Below the pieces are notes generated by a model, which did not search any database, was not told the DNA's origin, and saw only the letters and a program-made list of their open reading frames with translations. From Actinomycetota bacterium (GTDB taxonomy: Bacteria > Actinomycetota > Acidimicrobiia > Acidimicrobiales > Ilumatobacteraceae): a stretch of DNA of 32,236 bases. Positions 10,746-18,525 of this stretch are shown in pieces. The stretch's first letter is position 1; each line of letters starts with the position of its first letter. A program made the position numbers and the translations under genes. The DNA lies in NCBI GenBank assembly GCA_030645675.1, contig JAUSLQ010000291.1:1-32236 (forward strand). Direction: 5' to 3'.

Positions 10746-11495
10746 TCAGCGGGCGGCGAGCAGCTCCCTCAGCGGCAGGTAGTCGGCCAGGTCCAGCGGC
10801 ACGAAACCACGGATGCGCAGGATCGCGCAGGCTTCGGCCGCCCCAGGGTCGGCGACTGCAGCAGCGAACGCTGCACGCCAGGCCGGCACCTCGGCGGCGA
10901 GCCGGCCAGCGACCACCAGCGGCAGGCAGGGCACTCGCGGCCCGGCGCCGATCTGCTGAACGGTCGCAGCGAGCGCAGGCTCGAGACGTTGGATGTGCGT
11001 CCAGGTGACCGCGTCGATGGAGGCCACGTCGGCGCGACCGGTGGCGAGGGCGCGCACGCTCTCCAGATGCGAGCCGGTCTCCAGCACGCATGCCGGTACC
11101 CCGCCCCACTCGTGCTGCAGGCTGACCCAGCCGGAGAGGCTGTCGGGGCTGTTGATCGCTGCAGTCACCGCCGGGCGCGCTCGAAGCTCGTCGATGGCCG
11201 TGCCGTCACGGCTGATGATCACCGAGCGATAGGTACCCCGTTCAGCGCCCGGCACGTCGTAGTCGAAGGTGCCGACCACCGCGGCGATCTCCGTCAGGCC
11301 GTGCACCAGCGGCCAGCCACATGCCTGCGCCACGAGCAGATCGGGGTGGTGCCACACCTCCGGGGTCAGCACCGTCCACTCGAGCGACGACGGCCCGTGG
11401 CCGAGATTGGCGCGCACCGTACGCCACAGTGCTTCTGCTGCGGGGCGCAGCGGTGCCAGGGAGTACATCGCGAGCGAGGCGATGCCCTCGGCCAT
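10746..11495 (-). CDS. PhnD-like substrate-binding-domain protein lacking a signal peptide
   Basis: 249 residues resembling the PhnD/SsuA/transferrin type of periplasmic binding fold, with a core such as INSPDSLSGWVSL and the cleft-forming VASIDAVTWTHI seen in phosphonate-binding relatives. The N-terminus (MAEGIASLAMYSL) has no basic-hydrophobic signal peptide or lipobox, so it is probably cytoplasmic, and no ABC permease lies beside it. Cytoplasmic PhnD-like proteins are often left as hypothetical; a small-molecule binding or sensory role is possible. Its ATG overlaps the desaturase stop by one base (TGATG), which means coupled translation. I cannot name its ligand. Confidence 0.75.
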   Translation of the reverse strand: MAEGIASLAMYSLAPLRPAAEALWRTVRANLGHGPSSLEWTVLTPEVWHHPDLLVAQACGWPLVHGLTEIAAVVGTFDYDVPGAERGTYRSVIISRDGTAIDELRARPAVTAAINSPDSLSGWVSLQHEWGGVPACVLETGSHLESVRALATGRADVASIDAVTWTHIQRLEPALAATVQQIGAGPRVPCLPLVVAGRLAAEVPAWRAAFAAAVADPGAAEACAILRIRGFVPLDLADYLPLRELLAAR

Positions 11496-12418
11496 CAGGT
11501 CACACCGCGAGCACCATACGGACGCGCACCCGGCGACAGCGGATGGTCGGGCTGGCAGAACGGGTGGAAGAAGTGCCGTCGCAGCACTTCCAGGTAGCCG
11601 CCCTCATACAGACCGGCACCGGCGGCGGCGATCTGATCACTGCCCATCGCCCGGTGCAGCGCGGGGATGCGGTACCACACGACATCCGGCTCGGCGTGGT
11701 GGGTGTGGTGGAGGTTGATGTTCAGGAACAGCAGCGACAGCACCGGGCCGGCCTTCACCACCGCCGAGCGGGTGCCCTCCGCAACCGCGCAGTGCTCGAC
11801 GAACGAGCGCAGTTGGGTGCACGCGGAGCCGCCGAGGCAGAACCCGAACACGTAGACCATCGGCGAGAAGCCGACTACGCCGAACAACCACCAGCCGAGG
11901 GCCACGGCTGCCACCGTGTGCACCAGGTACTCGATGCGGATGCGGGCGTCACCCCGCCGCAGATCGGTGTACACGAAACGCGCGACGGCCACCGGAACGC
12001 CGAGCGTGAATCGGCCGGGCGCCGTGCGCACCGCCAGCATCACGCGCCGCTTCCACACCCCGGCGTGCTGCCACTGCTGCGGCAGCACGTACAGCGACTC
12101 GGGATCATCGATCGGGTCGGTGAGATCCGACCGGTGGTGCTGGATGTGCGTGGTCTTGTAGCGCGTGTAGGGCAGCCACAGTGACAACGGGACGAAACCG
12201 ACCGCAGTGTTCAGCCACGTCCAACGCGTGGGGTGGCCGTGCAGCAGTTCGTGGCCCAGTGACATCCAGAGACCGCCGAGGTAGACCATCACCACCACCA
12301 GCAACGGCCATGGCAATGAGTCGCCCCACGCGAGTGCAGAACCCCAGGCGGCGAAGAACACCACCAACAGGGCCACCGTCGGCCACTCGATTGTCTGCCG
12401 GGGCCTGCCTCCCGACAC
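11495..12418 (-). CDS. Membrane fatty-acid desaturase / hydroxylase family di-iron protein
   Basis: Integral membrane di-iron enzyme of 307 residues with the three histidine boxes of the fatty-acid desaturase family: GHELLH (His56, His60), HIQHH (91-95) and HHTHH (237-241). Hydrophobic segments lie near residues 15-55, 70-85 and 165-200. The reaction is probably O2-dependent desaturation or hydroxylation of an acyl chain or similar lipid; the substrate cannot be told. The GTG at 12418 is chosen because GGGGAGG lies 4-5 bases upstream and the open frame beyond it overlaps the divergent methyltransferase gene. It is the first gene of the minus-strand run and is divergent from the MttB-like gene. 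Confidence 0.88.
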   Translation of the reverse strand: MSGGRPRQTIEWPTVALLVVFFAAWGSALAWGDSLPWPLLVVVMVYLGGLWMSLGHELLHGHPTRWTWLNTAVGFVPLSLWLPYTRYKTTHIQHHRSDLTDPIDDPESLYVLPQQWQHAGVWKRRVMLAVRTAPGRFTLGVPVAVARFVYTDLRRGDARIRIEYLVHTVAAVALGWWLFGVVGFSPMVYVFGFCLGGSACTQLRSFVEHCAVAEGTRSAVVKAGPVLSLLFLNINLHHTHHAEPDVVWYRIPALHRAMGSDQIAAAGAGLYEGGYLEVLRRHFFHPFCQPDHPLSPGARPYGARGVT

Positions 12419-12447
12419 GTGTCCTCCCCTATGCCACCCGTATCCCG

Positions 12448-12459
12448 GTACGAACGTAT
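12448..12459. promoter_or_regulatory. Palindrome GTACG-AA-CGTAT in the divergent promoter region
   Basis: The 169-base space between the desaturase (start 12418) and the MttB-like gene (start 12588) holds an inverted repeat GTACG-N2-CGTAT with one mismatch. It is 35 bases upstream of the desaturase start. A half-site GGTACG follows at 12494-12499. The same GTACG-N2-CGTAC form occurs at 26324 and 27823, so this may be a shared regulator site. No other structure is evident in this gap apart from the -10 box listed separately. Confidence 0.5.
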
Positions 12460-12573
12460 GGTAGACGAACCCGCCCGTTCGCAGAGGCATTATGGTACGC
12501 AGGTCCACAGGGCGGCTGGTGGGTGCACGGCCGATTCCTGAGACACCTGTACAAGGAATGGCCGAGTGCGTAG

Positions 12574-12579
12574 TAGTGT
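12574..12579 (+). promoter_or_regulatory. Possible -10 box for a leaderless MttB-like transcript
   Basis: TAGTGT fits the actinobacterial TANNNT -10 pattern and ends 8 bases before the GTG at 12588. Transcription could therefore start at the start codon. No good -35 is visible. This supports choosing the GTG, which has no Shine-Dalgarno sequence. Confidence 0.4.
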
Positions 12580-12587
12580 CGCTCGCC

Positions 12588-14180
12588 GTGACCGATACGC
12601 AGCACGACGACGGCGAGCACGCCTCGGGTCCACTTGCCGCCACCCGCTCGGAGGGTCGCCGCGGCGGGAGGGCGCGCTCGGACCGCGGGCCTCGCCTGCC
12701 CGAGCAGCTGCCGTGGAAGCAGCCGCGCATGCGCCTGAACCACACCGAGGTGGTGTCGGCCGACGAGATCGAGGCCATCCACGAGGCGTCGCTGGTGATC
12801 CTCGAGCGCATCGGTATGGAGTTTCTCTGCCCCGAGGCGCGCAGCATCATGCGCGAGGCCGGGGCAGAGGTCGACGAGGCCAACGGGCGCGTGCGGTTCG
12901 CCCGCGAGATGGTGGTCTCCAACGTCGCCAAAGCGCCGTCCGAGTTCACCATGCACAGCTGGAACCCACAACGCAACCTGCAGATCGGAGGCCGCTGGCT
13001 GGCCTACGGCACGGTGGGCAGCGCACCCCACTACATCGACCGCCAGGGCGTGCGCCGCACGGGCGACCGTGAGGGCTTTCGTGACCTGTTGAAGCTGGCC
13101 CAGATGCTGAACACGGTGCACTTCATCGGTGGCTACCCGGTGGAGCCGATCGACCTGCACCACTCGGTGCGCCACCTGCTGGCCGCCCACGACGTGCTGA
13201 CGTACACCGACAAGCAGTTGCACTGCTACAGCCTCGGCCGCCAGCGCAACCGCGATGTGCTGGAGATGGCCCGCATCGCCCGCGGCATCGACCACACCAC
13301 CCTGCTCCGCGAGCCGTCGGTGTTCTCGGTGGTCAACTCGAACTCGCCGCTGCGCCTCGACACGCCGATGTCGCAGGGCATGATCGAGTTCGCCCGCCAC
13401 AACCAGCCGATCGTGATGACCCCGTTCACGCTCGCCGGCGCGATGGCACCGATCACGCTGGCGGGCGCACTTGCCCAGCAGAACGCCGAAGCGCTGGCCG
13501 GCATCACGTTCCTGCAGTGCATTCAGCCGGGCACGCCGGTGGTCTACGGCGGGTTCACCTCGAACGTCGACATGCAGTCCGGCGCGCCCGCGTTCGGCAC
13601 GCCCGAGTACGTGCGCACCGCGATGATCGGCGGCCAGTTGGCTCGTCGCTACGCCATCCCCTACCGCAGTTCGAACGTCAACGCCGCCAACGCGGTCGAT
13701 GCCCAGGCTGCGTATGAGAGCGTGTTCTCGCTCTGGGGCTGTGTGATGGGCGGCGTCAACTTCATGATGCACGGCGCCGGCTGGATGGAAGGCGGGTTGC
13801 ACGCCAGCCTGGAGAAGATGCTCCTCGACGCCGACCTGTTGCAGATGGTGACGCAGATGATGGAGCCCGTCGTCGTCGACCACGACACCCTTGCCATCGA
13901 CACCATCGAGAGCGTCGGGCCCGGTGGCCACTTCTTCGGCACCCAGCACACCCAGGACCGGTTCCGCCACGCGTTCTACAAGCCGCTCCTCTCCGACTGG
14001 CGCAACTACGAGAGCTGGCAGGAAGCCGGCAGCCCGCAGGCACCCGACAAGGCGAAGGTGCTCGTGCAGCGCTTCCTCGACGCCTACGAGCCGCCCGTCA
14101 TGGCGCCCGCCGTGCGCGAAGAGCTCGACGCCTTCGTCGCCCGCCGGGTGGCCGAGGGCGGCGTCGCCACCGACTACTGA
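12588..14180 (+). CDS. Non-pyrrolysine MttB-family (trimethylamine/betaine) methyltransferase 1
   Basis: About 530 residues covering the whole MttB superfamily domain. Recognisable pieces are VVSADEIEAIHEASL near the N-terminus, SNSPLRLDTPMSQGM and TLAGAMAPITLAGALAQ in the barrel, and the C-terminal VGPGGHFFGTQHT. There is no in-frame TAG, so this is not the pyrrolysine trimethylamine enzyme but the wider group that includes glycine betaine (MtgB), proline betaine (MtpB) and carnitine (MtcB) demethylases. Family members normally pass a methyl group to a corrinoid protein, and none is encoded here. The next gene, 43 bases on, is a dimethylglycine-dehydrogenase-like flavoprotein, which makes a betaine a likely substrate. 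Start: the GTG at 12588 gives VTDTQ; an ATG at 12558 is possible but AGGA abuts it. The first 40 residues are basic and disordered. Confidence 0.88.
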   Translation: MTDTQHDDGEHASGPLAATRSEGRRGGRARSDRGPRLPEQLPWKQPRMRLNHTEVVSADEIEAIHEASLVILERIGMEFLCPEARSIMREAGAEVDEANGRVRFAREMVVSNVAKAPSEFTMHSWNPQRNLQIGGRWLAYGTVGSAPHYIDRQGVRRTGDREGFRDLLKLAQMLNTVHFIGGYPVEPIDLHHSVRHLLAAHDVLTYTDKQLHCYSLGRQRNRDVLEMARIARGIDHTTLLREPSVFSVVNSNSPLRLDTPMSQGMIEFARHNQPIVMTPFTLAGAMAPITLAGALAQQNAEALAGITFLQCIQPGTPVVYGGFTSNVDMQSGAPAFGTPEYVRTAMIGGQLARRYAIPYRSSNVNAANAVDAQAAYESVFSLWGCVMGGVNFMMHGAGWMEGGLHASLEKMLLDADLLQMVTQMMEPVVVDHDTLAIDTIESVGPGGHFFGTQHTQDRFRHAFYKPLLSDWRNYESWQEAGSPQAPDKAKVLVQRFLDAYEPPVMAPAVREELDAFVARRVAEGGVATDY

Positions 14181-14223
14181 CCACTGTTCCCAACACCCTT
14201 CAACACTCGCTGCAGGAGCCCCT

Positions 14224-16680
14224 ATGAAGTCATCAGCGCAGGTCGTGGTCGTCGGCGGCGGCGTCGTCGGCGCCAGCGTGCTCTACCACCTCACGAAGCA
14301 GGGGTGGACCGATGTCGTCCTGCTGGAGCGCAAGCAGCTGACCGCCGGCAGCACATGGCATGCCGCCGGCGGCATGCACACACTCAACGGCGACCCCAAC
14401 GTCGCCCGCCTGCAGCAGTACACCGTGAACCTGTACAAGGAGATCGAGGCCGAGAGCGGCCAGAACTGCGGCATCCACCTGCCCGGCGGGCTGATGGTGG
14501 CCGACACTCCCGAACGCCTCGACTTCCTCCGCATGGCGCAAGCCCGCGGCCGCTACCTGGGCATGCACCTCGAACTGATCTCGATGAAGGAGGCCAAGGA
14601 GCTCAACCCGCTGATGGACGAGTCGTTCTTCCTGGGCGCGCTGTGGGACGAACACGAGGGCAGCGTCGACCCATATGGCGTCACCCACGCCTATGCGATC
14701 TGCGCCCGCAACCGCGGCGCCGAGGTCTACACCGACACCTGGGTGACGGGTCTGCAGCAGCGCGCCGACGGCACGTGGAACGTGATCACCGACCGCGACC
14801 ACACCATTCACGCCGAGCACGTGGTGAACGCCGGCGGCCTGTGGGCACGTGAGGTCGGCCGCATGTGCGGCATCGAGTTGCCCGTGCTGGCGATGGAGCA
14901 TCACTACCTGATGACCGAGCCGATGGACGAGGTCATCAGCTACAACGCGGAGAAGGGTCGCGAACTCCCGCACGTGATCGACTTCGCCGGCGAGATCTAC
15001 GCCCGCCAGGAGGGCCAGAGCATGCTGCTCGGCACCTACGAACAGGACAACCGGCCGTGGGCCCCGAAGGAGACGCCGTGGGACTTCGTGTTCCAACTGC
15101 TTCCCCACGACCTCGACCGCATCTCTCCGGAGCTCACGCGTGCCTTCGAGCACTTCCCGGCCATCGGTCGCGCGGGCATCAAGAAGTTCGTCAACGGCCC
15201 GTTCACGTTCAGCCCCGACGGCAACCCGCTGGTCGGCCCGATCAAGGGCCTGAAGGGCATGTGGATGGCCAACGCCGTGATGGCCGGCCTGTCGCAGGGG
15301 GGCGGTGTGGGCCTGTCGCTCGCCAACTGGATGGTGCACGGCGACCCCGGCGCCGACATCTGGGGCATGGACGTGGCGCGGTACGGCGACTACGCAACGC
15401 TTGCGTTCACCAATGCGAAGGTGCGCGAGAACTACAGCCGCCGCTTCCGGATCACGTTCCCCAACGAGGAGCTACCGGCCGCCCGCCCGCTGCTGACCAC
15501 CCCCATCTACGACCGGCTGCTCGCCCACAACGCGGTGATGGGCGTCGGCTTCGGCCTGGAGCACCCGCTGTGGTTCCAGAAGCCCGGCCTGGAGGCGAAG
15601 GAAGACGTCACGTTCTACCGCAGCAACGCGTTCGAGGCGGTCGGCGAGGAATCGCGAGCGGTGCGGGAGCGCGTCGGGTTCAGCGAGGCCTCGAACTTCG
15701 CCAAGTACAAGGTCAGCGGGCCGGGCGCCGCCGAGTGGCTGCAGGGGCTGTTCACCAACAGCCTGCCGAAGGTCGGCCGCACGAACCTGACGGCGATGCT
15801 GAACCCGCAGGGCCGCATCGAGGGCGAGTTCTCCGTCAGCCGCATCGGCGACGACGAGTTCTTCTTGTTCGGCTCGCAGGCCGCCGAGGTGCACCACCCG
15901 CGCTGGTTCCTCGCGCACCTGCCGGAAGGAAGCCCGATCGAGTTCGAGGTGCTGGCACTCTCGATGGTTGGCCTCACGGTCGCCGGGCCGCGCTCGCGCG
16001 ACGTGCTGCAGCCGCTGACCGACACGTCCCTGGCCACGAAGGACTTCCCGTTCATGGCGTTCCGCCAGGTGAACCTCGGCATGGCCCCCGTGTGGCTGAG
16101 CCGCATGACCTACACCGGCGACCTCGGCTACGAGATCTGGGTCGCCCCCGAGTACCAGCGCTACCTGTTCGACCTGATCTGGGAGGCCGGGCATGAGTAC
16201 GACATGCGCTTGTTCGGCTTCCGCGCCCTGATCTCCATGCGCCTGGAGAAGAGCTTCGGCACGTGGTACCGCGAGTACCGGCCGATCTACACGCCGTTGG
16301 AGGCGGGCATGGACCGCTCGTTGAAGTTCGACCACGAGTTCATCGGCCGCGAGGCTGTGGAGGCCGAGATCGCCGCCGGCGGGCCGCAGCGCAAGCTGGT
16401 GATGTTCCGGGTCGACGTCGACCCGGAGCACCCGGCCGATGTCCTGGGCGACGAGCCGGTGTGGCACGCCGGCCCAGAAGGCGACAGGGTGGTGGGCTGG
16501 ATCACGTCGGGCGGCTACGCGCACTACAGCGGCGTGTCACTCGCACTCGGCTACGTCCCTGCCGCCCTTGCGACAGAGGGCACCGAGGGCTTCGAGATCG
16601 AGATCATCGGGAAGCGCCGCCCGGCCACGCTGCAGCACGAGCCCGTGCTCGACCCCGAGGGCCACCGCATGCGTGCCTAG
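14224..16680 (+). CDS. Dimethylglycine/sarcosine dehydrogenase-like FAD protein with GcvT domain
   Basis: Oxidative N-demethylase of 818 residues. Residues 6-390 form a DAO-type FAD domain with VVVVGGGVVGAS and GSTWHAAGG, in which His46 matches the covalent flavin histidine of dimethylglycine and sarcosine dehydrogenases. A middle FAO_M-type linker leads to a GcvT/aminomethyltransferase module (about 430-818) with YTGDLGYEIWV, TPLEAGMD and HEFIGREAV, which should bind tetrahydrofolate and capture formaldehyde as methylene-THF. The ATG at 14224 has AGGAG 5 bases upstream. It sits 43 bases after the MttB-like gene, with a terminator-like palindrome after its stop, so the two form a small operon. 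Likely substrates are dimethylglycine or sarcosine; the exact one is inferred. Confidence 0.9.
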   Translation: MKSSAQVVVVGGGVVGASVLYHLTKQGWTDVVLLERKQLTAGSTWHAAGGMHTLNGDPNVARLQQYTVNLYKEIEAESGQNCGIHLPGGLMVADTPERLDFLRMAQARGRYLGMHLELISMKEAKELNPLMDESFFLGALWDEHEGSVDPYGVTHAYAICARNRGAEVYTDTWVTGLQQRADGTWNVITDRDHTIHAEHVVNAGGLWAREVGRMCGIELPVLAMEHHYLMTEPMDEVISYNAEKGRELPHVIDFAGEIYARQEGQSMLLGTYEQDNRPWAPKETPWDFVFQLLPHDLDRISPELTRAFEHFPAIGRAGIKKFVNGPFTFSPDGNPLVGPIKGLKGMWMANAVMAGLSQGGGVGLSLANWMVHGDPGADIWGMDVARYGDYATLAFTNAKVRENYSRRFRITFPNEELPAARPLLTTPIYDRLLAHNAVMGVGFGLEHPLWFQKPGLEAKEDVTFYRSNAFEAVGEESRAVRERVGFSEASNFAKYKVSGPGAAEWLQGLFTNSLPKVGRTNLTAMLNPQGRIEGEFSVSRIGDDEFFLFGSQAAEVHHPRWFLAHLPEGSPIEFEVLALSMVGLTVAGPRSRDVLQPLTDTSLATKDFPFMAFRQVNLGMAPVWLSRMTYTGDLGYEIWVAPEYQRYLFDLIWEAGHEYDMRLFGFRALISMRLEKSFGTWYREYRPIYTPLEAGMDRSLKFDHEFIGREAVEAEIAAGGPQRKLVMFRVDVDPEHPADVLGDEPVWHAGPEGDRVVGWITSGGYAHYSGVSLALGYVPAALATEGTEGFEIEIIGKRRPATLQHEPVLDPEGHRMRA

Positions 16681-16685
16681 CCAGG

Positions 16686-16711
16686 GCGTGCAGAACTCGA
16701 GTTCTACACGC
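16686..16711. terminator. Bidirectional T-less terminator between convergent genes
   Basis: A 26-base near-perfect palindrome with 13-base arms, no loop and one mismatch (16691/16706) fills most of the 36 bases between two convergent stop codons (16680 and 16717). There is no T-run on either strand, which fits the I-shaped terminators of actinobacteria. It contains the word GCAGAAC, also present in the hairpin at 31494. Confidence 0.7.
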
Positions 16712-16716
16712 GCATC

Positions 16717-18525
16717 TCAGCCGTAGGCGGCGGCTTGGATGCGGAACAGTTCTGCGTACTGGCCGTTGCAGGCCAGCAGGTCGTCGTGCGAGCCCACCTC
16801 CACCACGTGCGCGCCGTCGAGCACCACGATGACGTCGGCCATGCGCACCGTCGAGAAGCGGTGCGAGACCAGCACAGTGATGCGGCCGTTGGCGGCCTGC
16901 CCCCGGGCGGCCGCCGCGAAGCGTTCGAACAAGGCATGCTCGGTCTCGGCGTCGAGCGCTGCGGTCGGCTCGTCCAGCACCAGCAGCAGCGGCTCGTCGC
17001 GCATGAAGCCGCGGGCCAGTGACAGCTTCTGCCACTGGCCGAAGCTGACCTCGGCGCCACCCGGCCAGGTGGGCCCGAGTTGCGTGTCGAGCCCGTCGGG
17101 CAGTCGCTGCACCACATCGTCGGCGCCGGCGCGGCCGATTGCCGCGTCGGCCGCCGGCCGCTGGGCTGCCCGCGGCAGGTCGCCGACGCCGACGGTGGTC
17201 TGCGCCACGAACTCGAAGCGGTAGAAGTCTTGGAACGCCCCGGCCAACTTCGAGCGCCAGGCGTCGGTGTCGATTGCTTCCAGGTCGACACCGTCGACGG
17301 TGATGCGCCCCGCCGTGGGCGCATACATGCGGGCGAGCAGCTTCACCAGCGTGGTCTTGCCGGCGCCGTTCTCGCCCACCACCGCCACCACCGCACCGGC
17401 CGGCAGGTGCAGGTCGACGCCGTCCAGCACCAGCCGGTCGGTGCCTGGATAGCGGAACGATACCTGCTGGAAGCGGATGCCGTCGGCCAGGGCCTGTGGC
17501 GCCGGTGCGTCGCCCGCGCGCCCCTGGCCCGCGGCGTAGTCCTCCAGCCAGGCCAGCCGACGTGAGGCGTCGAGCCAGAAGCCGCGGAGGAACCCGAGCT
17601 CGCCCGAGGTGGCGCCGACGTAGGTGATCAGCTTGCTGCCGGCAGCGATGGCCAGCACCACCGACCCGACACCACGGTCGAACACCGCCGCCACGAGCAC
17701 GATCGCTCCTACGTAGGCCGCGGCGAACAGCGACCACACCAGCGACAGCCACAGCGCACTGCGCAGGCGCACCCTGCTGACAGGTTCGAACCAGCGCTCC
17801 CACGCGCTGCGGCGCTCGGTGGCCAGCCATGCACCGGTGCCGGTGGTGCGCACCTCCTTCGCCGGCGGGGCGGTGGTGGCCACCGAGTACAGGTGGCGGG
17901 CGAGACGGGTGTTCGACACCACCGACTCCTCCACCCGGCGCTCCACACCCGGACGCCAGGTGCTGACGACGAAGGCGGGCACAGCAAAGATCAGCAGCAG
18001 CACCAGCACCGGGTGGATCGAGGCCAGCAGGGCGGTCGTGACCATCAGACGGAACAACCAGCCCAGCGTGGAGAACAACGACATGAACATGTGGTCCAGC
18101 GCGAACACCTGCTCGCGAAGCATTGCCAGGCGATCGAGGTGCTCGGGGCGCTCGTGGTGCTCGATGGTGGCCACCGACGCCTGCAACCTGGCGACGTGCG
18201 ACTCCAGCGCGATTGCGACACGGTCGCGGAAGCGACGCTGCACCCGCTGCGACAGCACCGACAGGTACCACGTGAGCGTGGCCGCCACCGCCAAACCCAC
18301 CACGGCTGCGACGATGGTGGAACGACGGTGCTGCACGACGCCGTCGACGATGATCTTCAGCCACAGCGCGAGCAGCGCGTCGGGCAGCATCATCAACAGG
18401 GCCAGGCCCAGCGACAGCAACAGCAGACGTGGCTCGGCCCGATAGCCCAGGCGGAAGGTGCGCCACAGCGAACTGAACGCGGGCGGCAGGTCGTCGGGCG
18501 CCGCCGCGGTGTCAGAGCGACTCAA
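16717..18525 (-). CDS. ABC exporter half-transporter, permease-ATPase (subunit 2)
   Basis: 602 residues: an N-terminal six-helix exporter domain (about 30-320) and a C-terminal ATPase. Walker A is GENGAGKTTLVK (about 380), Walker B plus catalytic Glu is LLVLDEPTAALD, and the H-loop is SHRFSTVRMAD. The signature reads VSFGQ instead of LSGGQ, so the composite ATP site formed with its partner may be less active. The start is TTG at 18525 with AGGAGGT 5-6 bases upstream; it overlaps the previous ABC gene by 14 bases, pointing to co-translation and heterodimer formation. Substrate unknown (lipid, peptide or drug). It is the last gene of the minus-strand transporter operon. Confidence 0.9.
   Translation of the reverse strand: MSRSDTAAAPDDLPPAFSSLWRTFRLGYRAEPRLLLLSLGLALLMMLPDALLALWLKIIVDGVVQHRRSTIVAAVVGLAVAATLTWYLSVLSQRVQRRFRDRVAIALESHVARLQASVATIEHHERPEHLDRLAMLREQVFALDHMFMSLFSTLGWLFRLMVTTALLASIHPVLVLLLIFAVPAFVVSTWRPGVERRVEESVVSNTRLARHLYSVATTAPPAKEVRTTGTGAWLATERRSAWERWFEPVSRVRLRSALWLSLVWSLFAAAYVGAIVLVAAVFDRGVGSVVLAIAAGSKLITYVGATSGELGFLRGFWLDASRRLAWLEDYAAGQGRAGDAPAPQALADGIRFQQVSFRYPGTDRLVLDGVDLHLPAGAVVAVVGENGAGKTTLVKLLARMYAPTAGRITVDGVDLEAIDTDAWRSKLAGAFQDFYRFEFVAQTTVGVGDLPRAAQRPAADAAIGRAGADDVVQRLPDGLDTQLGPTWPGGAEVSFGQWQKLSLARGFMRDEPLLLVLDEPTAALDAETEHALFERFAAAARGQAANGRITVLVSHRFSTVRMADVIVVLDGAHVVEVGSHDDLLACNGQYAELFRIQAAAYG

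Noticed and set aside
12492-12587. Earlier ATG starts for the first MttB homologue (12492 and 12558)
   Set aside because: The added residues are not family-like. The ATG at 12558 has AGGA directly against it with no spacing, and the one at 12492 has none. The GTG at 12588 follows a TANNNT box at leaderless spacing. The call remains uncertain.
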